From contig CM074764.1 in assembly GCA_037355855.1 (NCBI GenBank), positions 3,286,001-3,350,000 on the forward strand: DNA of 64,000 nucleotides, given 5' to 3'. Position numbers and translations under genes: made by a program. Shown piece after piece: positions 46,314 to 55,739 of the stretch. The notes below the pieces were generated by a model. It was not told the DNA's origin. It did not search any database and saw nothing but the letters and a program-made list of their open reading frames with translations. The DNA is from Pseudo-nitzschia pungens (taxonomy: Eukaryota; Bacillariophyta; Bacillariophyceae; Bacillariales; Bacillariaceae). How positions within the stretch are numbered: position 1 is the first letter of the stretch; each line of letters opens with the position of its first letter.

Positions 46314-49300
46314 ATGCGCTTTGAGTCTTCTGCCCTTGCAGCTATTGCAGCACTTGCTTCTGTTGACGCCAACATTGTGGAACGTGATGATGGCATTGGC
46401 AAGCCAAGGGATGTTACCAACCCTAGCAACCATGGCAATCATGAATTGGCACCTGCGGAATCTACAAGAGCTTGGGCAAAGATTACCAAGACAGATGTTG
46501 TGGAACAAGATGATGGCAGCACTTCATTGATTCCCGTCAAGCCTGTTAGCTCTGAACTGGCTTCTCTGGAATTTCCAAGTGCCTGGTCCGAGTCTCCTTT
46601 GCATCCCTCGGAGGAAAGTGTGTTGAAGAATGTTCCGTTGACTACACCACCACGTCACGACGATTCAAAGAGCCAGGGCATGGATCCGATTCATTCTCCC
46701 GACCTTGGTATCTTTGAGAAAAACCCACGTTTGAAGGAGGAAGTGCAGTCACTGCCAGACGATTTGTTGGAGGATGAATTTGAGATGTTGGCACGAGACC
46801 TTGAAGAGACAACTTGCAAAAGCATTTGTGGGGACTTCTATCCGCTGCCTCAGTTTGAAGATGGTGCGTCTTTGCGGTCAGCGATTGAATCCTATTGTGG
46901 ATATGGTGGTTCTGCTTGCGGATTCAAAGCAAGCAAACCAATTAACTGCTGGGATGTTGGTGAAGTTGAGGACATGAGTGTCTTGTTTCGTGATCTGAGC
47001 TGGTTCAATGAACCCTTGAATTGTTGGAATGTGACGAAAGTTACAAACATGGATCACATGTTTAAGGGTGCATCAGGTTTCGACCAACCTGTCAATAATT
47101 GGAATGTGACGAAAGTTACAAACATGAATGCAATGTTTTTTCGTGCATCTGTCTTCAACCAGCCTGTCAATGAATGGAATGTGGCGAAAGTGCGAAACAT
47201 GAGGAGAATGTTTTCTTATGCAACTGCCTTCAACCGGCCTGTCAATGATTGGGATGTGACGTACGTCACATCCATGCATCAAATGTTTGCTGGTGCATCT
47301 GCCTTCAATCAGCCTTTGAATGCTTGGAATGTGTCTCAAAGTGATGAGAAGGGTCAAATGTTTCATGCAACTGCTGCCTTCAACCAGCCTCTCAACAACT
47401 GGGATATGTCTCGAACTACTGGCATGAGTCACATGTTTTCTCTTGCATCTGCCTTCAACCAGTCTGTCAACGACTGGGATTTGTCTCAAGTTTCACACAT
47501 GACTGGGATATTTGAAGGTGCAGTTGCCTTCAACCAGCCTGTCAACGATTGGAATGTGTCTCAAGTTTCATACATGACTGGGATATTTGAAGGTGCAGCT
47601 GCCTTCAACCATCCTGTCAATAATTGGAATGTGAAGAAAGTTACTAACATGCAACAGATGTTTGAAGGTGCAGTTGCCTTCAACCAGCCTGTCAATCAAT
47701 GGGATGTATCTCAAGTTATATACATGAATGGAATGTTTGAAGATGCAGTTGCCTTCAACCAGCCTGTCAACCAATGGGATGTATCTCAAGTTAGTTACAT
47801 GAATCATTTATTTAAAGATGCATCTGCCTTCAACCAGCCTGTCAACGACTGGAATGTGGCTGGACTTCATTACATGCAAAAGATGTTTGAAAGTGCATCT
47901 GCCTTCAACCAGCCTGTCAACGACTGGGATTTGTCTCAAGTTATTTACATGGATCATATATTTAAAGATGCATCTGCCTTCAATCAGTGTTTGGCAAAAT
48001 GGCCATCGCAGGTAGAAGAACACATATTTGATGATGAAATGATCGATGGGTCCGCATGCCCTAATAAAACCCCAAAAAGTGAAGACAACACTTGGTGCCA
48101 AAATGAATGTTCCGTACCACTTCCAAAACCCTTCAGCCTATACAAGGTTGAACGTGCCACAAATGAAGGCCAATATGCCAAAGTGAACAATGAAAATCCA
48201 GTCACTATCGAAACCTTCTTCAGAGCAAAAAATGAAAAAGACGTCTTTCTGGAACTGTTCCACAGCGTACCAGATGGCGCTTCATGCACCCAAGGCAGTC
48301 CTCTACTATCTGGGACCAATCCAACCCCAACCAAAATCAAAGACAACGCTGAAGACAGCACTTCAATCTGTAAGTTCATTTGCTACCATTATTCTTTTTC
48401 TTTGTAACACATGTGGTCACAGTAAGGTTTTTCACAGGAAACGATTCCATTTTTTCTTTCATTGGGATTTGCAGACAAAGCGCAATACGTCATTGATGTC
48501 AATACCCTTGTTGGCACCCCAGCGTACGATTCATCCACCAATACAATTAATATCTGTAAGTTCAACTGTGATCTGCAACAACAGTTTGAGTCAATGTTGT
48601 CACCCATGACAGGACATGGCTTTCTCACCTAACTTTCTTGCTTTCCCATACATTTGCATGATTTCTGTTGCAGGTACCACAGTTGGAAAAAAGATCAACT
48701 ATGTTAACGGATCGCAGGAATTGAAGTATATTTCTGTCGTTGAAACTTCCTTCACGCTGACTGTTGACATGACAGCAACTCTCTCTTCTGATTTTGTTCA
48801 GACAGTGAACATTGAGTTTGATGACAAAGGTGGACAGGAGACTGGCACCATCACCAACTCTGTGCCTGTTGACACTTTCTTGTGTGCCCCTTTTCGAAAT
48901 GCAGATTCCACCTTCAAAATGGGTGATAAATTTGGTATCTGTGTTCGTCCGGGTGCAAATGCCATCCTCAATGGGTACAATGTCAAAAAGTTTGAGTCAG
49001 TAGTGTGTTCCAATGATGATACAACTCAAACCCTGATCAGTGATTCGGTCATTCAAAACAAGCTGACCGAATTGTTGACTGATATGTTTAATACCTTTGA
49101 TCAGGAGGGAAATCCTGCTGGGCCCCACGCTGCAGGCTTTACGAGCCATGTCACGGCAGGATTCTTTGTAAACAAGGCGAAGACTTCCTTTGAGTGCAAT
49201 GGAAGGGTGTCTCTGGACCGATCTGCCACAAGGAAAAGTCGTCAGCGTCACCTCCAAGAGGACAGCAAGACCAGTCCCTTTTCCACCACCATTGTTCTTG

Positions 49301-49392
49301 ACACCAAAAATGTTGCCAGTCTGAGTGCAGATGCATCCATGGTCAGTTGTGTGGGTGTCCTGTTGCTTTCGGTTCTTGTGGCAATCATGTGA
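46314..49392 (+). CDS. Secreted or surface protein with about 14 DUF285 (BspA-like) repeats
   Basis: Three exons are inferred: 46314-48369, 48475-48555 and 48674-49392. Introns are phase-1 GTAAGT...TTGCAG or GTTGCAG, giving 951 residues. The ATG at 46314 (TTCACCATGC) begins a hydrophobic leader rich in Ala, a likely signal peptide. Residues about 210-560 hold 14-15 tandem 25-residue units of the form FNQPVNDWNVSQVxxMxxMF, diagnostic of DUF285, first known in bacterial surface lipoproteins. The C-terminal third has no recognised domain and ends in a hydrophobic tail (VGVLLLSVLVAIM) that suggests a GPI or membrane anchor. The role is probably in surface recognition or adhesion. DUF285 proteins in diatoms are widely regarded as of bacterial origin. 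The repeats lie in one exon, unlike the LRR genes. Confidence 0.85.
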
Positions 49393-50310
49393 GGCATGTG
49401 TCTCATTCCCTCATTTATGATGAGATGAAGTTACTTTTTCCCATTGGTGGTGGTGGTTTGATTTTTAATCCATATTTTATGAGTTCCTTTTTTTGTGAGA
49501 ATCATTTTTGTTCGTCTTTTACTATAATATTATGTAGTGCACATACCTCCATCATACACATTTGATTTCCTGTCATTGGTGGCCCATGGGTGCCTTGGAC
49601 GGTGAGTTCATATAATACTATGTTTATCTTACTTACAGCACTAAATAATACTTAAATTATACGCTGCTTTCATGTACTGAGTGTTGTACCACCAGAGACT
49701 GTGTGGTGATCGCCGTCATTATTATTTGTTTTCCATCCATTTTTTATTCCATCCATACTGCATACATGTACTATACACGTACACATCACTCTCAAGACAA
49801 CACTTTTGCGCCACTGTTCCCACTCATCATCTCTGGTCGGTTCAGGCAAGAGCGTTTCACGAGGCACCTGGTAGAGTCTTGTCCAGACAAACAGTCACGA
49901 AGAAACAGAAGTTGGCCGCTGTTGCTTTTTGTGCTGTCGTCTGCTGCAAAGATAGAGTTGGTTGCAATCCTTGTTGTATCACCTGGCTTGCCATGACCCG
50001 GCCCCGGATGGATTCGGAATGCGCGCCCCAACTCCATTCATTGGATTCCATTGGATTCCATTGGATTCCATTGGATTGCACTCGATTCCACTCGAATCAC
50101 TCCTTGGTATCCATTGGTGCATTCTTCTTTCGAGGAGAGCTACTACGAACCAACAAGAACATCCACAACAACAGCATCCACAACAACAGCATCCACAGCA
50201 TCCACAGCATCCACAGCATCCACAACAGCAACAGCAACAACAACAACAGCAACAACAAACCCAATGATTGTCATCCATCACTACCACTACCACTACCACT
50301 ACCACTACCA
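49393..50310. other. Intergenic with microsatellites
   Basis: The 3' flanks of two convergent genes. A GGATTCCATT repeat covers about 50034-50080, a CAGCATCCA/CAACAG repeat about 50160-50262, and (CACTAC)n about 50278-50308. No gene is recognised. Confidence 0.6.
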
Positions 50311-50614
50311 TCACCACCAGAAGCACGATGCCAACGCCACCGCGGTGATTGTAACGGTTCCGAGCCACCGTCGCGCTCCCGTGGGCACGATCGGACCGCT
50401 GCTCCCGCTCCCGCTGCTGCTCCCGCTGCTGCTGTCGCGTTCCTCTTCGCGCTCGCGCTCCATGGCGCTTCCCACCGCCGGGTCCCAGATGTCGGGGGTG
50501 GCATTGTTGTCGTTCCAGAGACTCTCGGTGTCACTAGCAGCAGCAGTGGTATCGTTGTCACTCGTATCCCTTGCGCTGTCGCTGTCGCTGTCACTGTCAC
50601 TCGCATCGTTGTCA

Positions 50615-50661
<47 letters not shown>

Positions 50662-52770
50662 CTTGTCACTAGTAGTATCACTATCGTTGTCCGAACCGGA
50701 GGGGTTCACCATCGTTGTGGGCCCGAGCGTCGGAGTCGCAGTCGCAGTCGCAGTCGCAGTCGCAGTCGGGGTCTCGGAGATCGTCCGAGTGGGAGCCGCC
50801 GTTGCGGTCGAAGGAGGCATTGTTTCGTTGTTCGGGGGGAGGGATGGTGCAACGGAGGAAGAAGGGGTCGCATTCCTACTATCAGTCGGAGAAGACGTTG
50901 GTGGTTGCTCTTGGGGTGTTTTCGTGGGTGCTTTTGTGGGAGGAGGAGACGTTTGTTGTGGTGCATTCGTGGGTGCATTCGTGGGTGCATTCGTGGGTGC
51001 ATTCGTGGGTCTTGGTGCCAAAATCGTGGCCTCGATCGTCGGAGCCGGGGACGGATCCTTGGTGATTGGTCTTGCCGTTGGAATTGCCGTTGGAATTGCC
51101 GTTGGAATTGTCGTTGGCGCCGTGGTTGGCAAGTGCGTCGTTGCTGTCGCTGGTTGGGTGGGAACGGCCGTCGGCGCGTTCGTCGGATTTCCCGCAAAGG
51201 CAAAGAGTGTCGTGGGAGACGGTGTGGTATTCATCGTCGGCGGCCGCCCGCTGCTCTGGTCATTGCCATTGGGATTGTCATTGCCATTGGGATCGTCATT
51301 GCCATTGGGATTGTTGGTTTCGTTTTCGTTTTCGTTTTCGTTTTGGTCGTGGTTCCCCAGAAAGAATTCCTCCCGGCAGCACCCCAGATAATTGCCCCCG
51401 GGAGTCGGACAGCAGTCCCCGTCCAGCGCCTCGCAGTGCTGCCACAATCGACAGGCCGCGTGCTCGGGATTGTTGTCGTTGTCGTTGTTGTCGTTGCCGT
51501 CCCCGTCCCGGTCATTGCCCACCAGCTCCGGCACGCTCCAGTCCACCAATCCGAACGAGTGCACCGATCCGTCGTGGTCGCCTCGAAATTCCAGTCCCAC
51601 CAGGTGTTCCTTGAGTTCGAGATCGGAGGTCAGAATGCCCCAGTTGCCCTCGATGGAATTGTTGGGGTCCTGGACCTGTCGCCAGTCGTTGTCGATGCCC
51701 GTGAAGAGATAGTATTCCCAGTCCTTTTTCTGCCGGAGATAGCAAAAGGAATCCGCGATGTAGGTTCTCTGCTGCTCGGGCCCGGCGATTCCCGTCCCCT
51801 CGATGCGGCCGTCCGACGGCCACCCGTGCTCGCCCAGGACGAACTTCTTGCCGAATGTCTCGGGGAGTCCCAGGAGCCAGCCCAGATCGATCTCGAGCTC
51901 GTTCGTGGCCAGCTCGACCGGAATCCCCTCCCAGAAGGGAAAGGTGTTGGTGGCGATCACGTCCGAGGCCAGCCGCAGCTCCCTCGAATTCGAATAGATC
52001 GGGGCGATGTCGACGATGGCCGCGGGAATCCTGTCGGAAAGATTGTGTTTTTCCAGCAACCCCTTGACCGCATTCAGGTATCCGATGGCCGTTTCGACCG
52101 TCACGTCCTCCCGGTAGATGGCCTCGCTGCCGACGCTGATTCCCAGCAGCCGGTTGTCGGACAGCAAGTTATAGTTATAGTTATAGTTATAATTGTTGTT
52201 GTTGGCATTGTTTGCAGTATTCTCTGCAGCCACCAACTCCGACAAGAGCCCGTCCAGAACGCCCAGCTCGTGCTCCACCGCCCACGGATCGCTCCCGACC
52301 CAGACGCCCAGCCACACGCCCAGGCCCGGCACCTCGTCGCGCAAGACGGAAAGGACCCGCTCCGCCTGGCGACAATCGGCCAGCGACAGGATGCGGATCT
52401 TTTTGGTGACGCGCGCCAGCAGCGTCAGATCGCGGACGATCTCGGAACGGGTCTTGCAGCGGTCGGCGTCGGCGGCCCAGTCCGGTCCGCGGCGGGTGTT
52501 GTAGTTCATTCCGACGAAGGAAATCGGAACCGCGTTGGCGTTGGCGTTGGCATTGGCGTTGGCGTTGGCGTTGGCGTTGGCATTGGCATTCGATGCGGAG
52601 GTGAGAATCGTTGCCGCGGTGGTGGTTTGGGCCAGAACGGGTGTGGTCGCGATGGAAATGGCAATGGAAATGGCAGGATACCAGAAGAGCGACAATGGAC
52701 GTGTCCGTGTGTTCCGTGTCTTGAAAGTGTTGAAAGTCTTCATCTCCATCTTCATTAGTTTTGTCTTCAT
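50311..52770 (-). CDS. GH17-type beta-1,3-glucanase-like secreted protein with a Pro/Thr stalk
   Basis: 819 residues from the ATG at 52770. The open frame reaches 52992, but that part is repeat-rich and lacks a leader. A hydrophobic segment at about 30-47 ends before Gln48 and suggests a signal peptide. An Asn-Ala tract (about 61-80) leads into a GH17 catalytic domain (about 84-420). VGSEAIYR carries the probable acid/base Glu216, and LGEHGWPS carries the probable nucleophile Glu314. GH17 enzymes act on beta-1,3-glucans, in diatoms chrysolaminarin or callose-like wall glucan; the substrate is inferred. A Cys-rich segment follows (about 470-500), then a long Pro/Thr stalk with PTNAPTNAPTNAP units, an Asp/Asn/Ser tract, and a C-terminal hydrophobic tail that fits GPI or membrane anchoring. 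Confidence 0.8.
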
Positions 52771-53629
52771 CACTTGGTAATAGTAGAATAATATCACTTT
52801 GTGACGATGATGATGATTATTATTATTATTATTTGGGCACCAACTGCCTAGAATGCGTTGATTGTGGAAATTGGAAATTGGATTGGATTGGTTTGGAGTG
52901 TTGTTGTTGTCGCCTTGTTGGTGTTGCCTTGGGGTTTCGGAAGGAATGAGGAGTGGCATTGATTTTGATCGATCGATCAAGCAATCAAGCAATCACCAAC
53001 AAGCAAGCCTTGTTTGTTCGTCGGTGTTGGAGGAAGGAATGCAGACGACGCGACACACGACGACGACTGACTCTGGCTATTGTTTTTTTGTATTATTACT
53101 TCGTATTGTTTCGGTAAGATTATTATTATTTACTCACGCGAAGGATTTGTGGGCGTGTTTGTCCATTTTTGTTACGGTGAGGTCTAGCGTAGTAACGTTA
53201 CGATTACTCGTACGGTACATGTAAGACTTACGATCGGAATGAATGAATCAATCATCAAAATAATCATCGGAAGAATCATCTCAATCTCAGTTGTAAGTTA
53301 ATCTTACTGTACTGAAAAATCAAAACACAACCAAACGCGGTAAGATAAACCTTACTTGTACGGTAACCCTTACCGTAAGTTACTCGTAGTTACCCTACGG
53401 TAATCAAAATCTCAAAATCTCAAACCACCATCGTTCTTGTACCCTACGGTAAGTTACCTACCGTACCGGTATAAGTAAGGTTACTGGGGTATCGGAAGGA
53501 ATCCATCGGCCGATCCGATCCGTCGGAGTATCACAATCACGTCCCACAAAATACAAATATGTCGAGATACACATGCATAGCACATACAATGTTGGCCGCT
53601 CAATACATAGGTCTTACTCGTGTAAGGTT
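52771..53629. other. Intergenic, no gene recognised
   Basis: Presumed promoter side of the GH17 gene. An ATT microsatellite lies near 52817-52835. From 53100 onward there are many GGTAAG/GTTACC words. Confidence 0.55.
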
Positions 53630-53631
53630 TA

Positions 53632-54136
53632 CTACGGAATTCCTATCAGCTGATCCCCCCCATTTTTAATCAGATTAACTCGGGGAGTTAAGGGCATTTT
53701 GACCTTAACCTGGTGGTACATTTTTCTACTGGAGTCTACGACACGACTTCGTCATTTCCCAGAAAGAAATTCTGGTACTAATTTTCTACACAAAATCATG
53801 TACAAATTAGGCTACAACTCCTCCTGACCATGGTGATTGAATTGGAAGCAGTTGCAATAGACTTGAAGCCATACCACCTATGTTCATCCAACCCTTGTGC
53901 CCAGAGTTGGTTTATCTGGTGTTATCAAGTCAAGATTGGTTGAGTAGGAGCCAAAATGTAATTTTGAACAATATCATGTAGAATTAGTACTGGAGAGATT
54001 TCTCAACGAGTTGCCTTGGAGATGCTCTGTAGAGCCGTGTAGAAAAATGTACCACCAGGTTAAGGTCAAAATGCCCTTAACTCCCCGAGTTAATCTGATT
54101 AAAAATGGGGGGGATCAGCTGATAGGAATTCCGTAG
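53632..54136. mobile_element. 505-bp MITE with 100-bp terminal inverted repeats
   Basis: 53630-53729 and 54039-54138 are perfect inverted copies (including the TA at each end), starting CTACGGAATTCCTATCAGCT. TA flanks both termini (53630-53631 and 54137-54138). The internal 310 bp have no ORF. The termini match the 91-bp element at 19908-19998. TA duplication suggests mobilisation by a Tc1/mariner-type transposase encoded elsewhere; this is inference. Confidence 0.9.
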
Positions 54137-54320
54137 TACCGCAGTGGGAATGGTAACCTTACTGGTATTGGTAAGGTTACTCGCAACCTTACTCGTACAG
54201 GTGCTGGTACTTACTGGAAGACTACCGTAATACCGTGTGATAATTCCATCTCGTCATTCGTGTCGCGCTTATGTTGTGCGTTGCGTTGCGTTGCGTTGGT
54301 TTGGTTGGGTTGGGTTGGTT

Positions 54321-55724
54321 TCAGTCGTGGGGGGGATTGGTCAAGAAACGGACTGTAGAGTCATTCCAGTCAACGAGATTGAGGCGTTGAAGGCGCTGGG
54401 ATTGGCCAGCCACATCAAATTCATGGGTGTGGGTGGATTCGCGGAGTTTGAGGAACTCAAAATAGGCAGCGCGGCCATCGCATGTGCTGGTGTGGCCCTG
54501 GACGCAGGTGTAGGAAAGGTCGGAGCGAAAAACCCGAAGCAAGAGGACCCAAAAGAATTTGCATTGTTTGTCAAATAATTTCTTGCCAAATGTTGAAAGA
54601 GTGGAAGGATCCCAGGTAGGATCAAGGAAGGTGTCCACATCGATATCATATTCGGCCAGTTGAGCACGAAAACCAGTGGCCCAGAGTTCAAAGCGGGCAT
54701 CATTTTTATAAACAGTGAAGACAGTGACGTCATGGGAGCGTTTGCTCCATTGTTCAAACTTGATTTGGTCATCACTCTTAGAGGGCTGAGGGTCGGATCG
54801 GGGAGCTGGATTGGAAGGAAGGGGGGACCGAGGAGGACACATGACAGTGCCAACGTCGAGACCATCAACAAAAGCGTCAAATTCATCAGCCGTGTAAAGG
54901 GTGACGTCACGGTAAGGTTGTTTCATGGCGTTGAGATGGTCACGGAATTTGACAAATTGGAGGAGCTGAACATATGTGAATGGAGGGAGATCAAAGTAGT
55001 TGTTGCGAGTATCACGGTATTGGAGTCGGTTGACAATGGGCTCAGTCAATGGAATGAATTTTCGCCACGTGGTAATGCTGGAAGTGATGAGGGCATTACA
55101 AAGCAGGGAATCTGTATCAGTAACATCAAAGAGTTCGTGAAGAGCACGGGCACAGTAATGATCAAATTGCGTGGTGAGATTGCCAGCAACAACGGGAGGT
55201 GATGGAGTTGCTGTGGCAGCAGCAGGTGCGGCTGCGGGGTTGGTGGTGGTGGCGCCGTCGGTTGCAGCTGCAACTGCATCGTCTGCGGGAGACTCAGCGG
55301 ACGTGGTCTCAGATTCTTCAGAAGCCATTGGACGATCAAAAAGAGAATGGGATGCGGTGGTAATAGACCGTAGGTCTCTGTACTGATCTTGGTTGGATGC
55401 GGGGAAGGGAGCGCTTTGTCGGGTGCGTCGACTGTATCTGTACTTCCGGGGAACCTGGGCATGGCTGCATAATGCCATAGCCCGACACACTGTGGTGTAA
55501 ATCGCCGTCTCAGCCACACTGTTCTGCTGAGGGGTATCCACAGATGTGTACTCAAAATCAGCAGGAATTTTCCAAGCTGCTGACTTCATTCTGTCTTCAA
55601 GAGCTTCATTTTCGCCTGCAGGATCACATCTGATGCGTTGAACTTGCAGGCCCTTCACATTCCAGTGGTGAATCAATTCGCATGTGGGCTCAACCATATC
55701 ATCCTTGTGCTTGAAGAATTGCAC
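54321..55724 (-). pseudogene. Fused copia ORF: family A integrase end joined to family B Gag
   Basis: The frame is open for 467 codons. Residues 1-95 are the second half of a copia integrase core: RCDPAGEN carries the second catalytic Asp, and TPQQNSVAETA carries the catalytic Glu. At about residue 96 (55433 region) the sequence switches in frame to a Gag start, RRTRQSAPFPAS, identical in type to the ORF at 14132. Residues 182-290 carry the Gag-like domain shared with the LRR proteins. Then comes a capsid-like part (FWVLLLRVFRSDLSYTCVQG) up to a stop at 54321. Upstream, the same frame continues into 55740-58139 across one TAA at 55740-55742. The fusion is probably the edge of a nested insertion rather than a functional protein. 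Confidence 0.75.
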
Positions 55725-55739
55725 AAATCTGCATCCAGA

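Noticed and set aside
49681..52758. 1,025-codon plus-strand ORF opposite the GH17 gene
   Set aside because: No domain and a repetitive Arg/Val/Ser translation. The minus strand has catalytic motifs, a signal peptide and family similarity.
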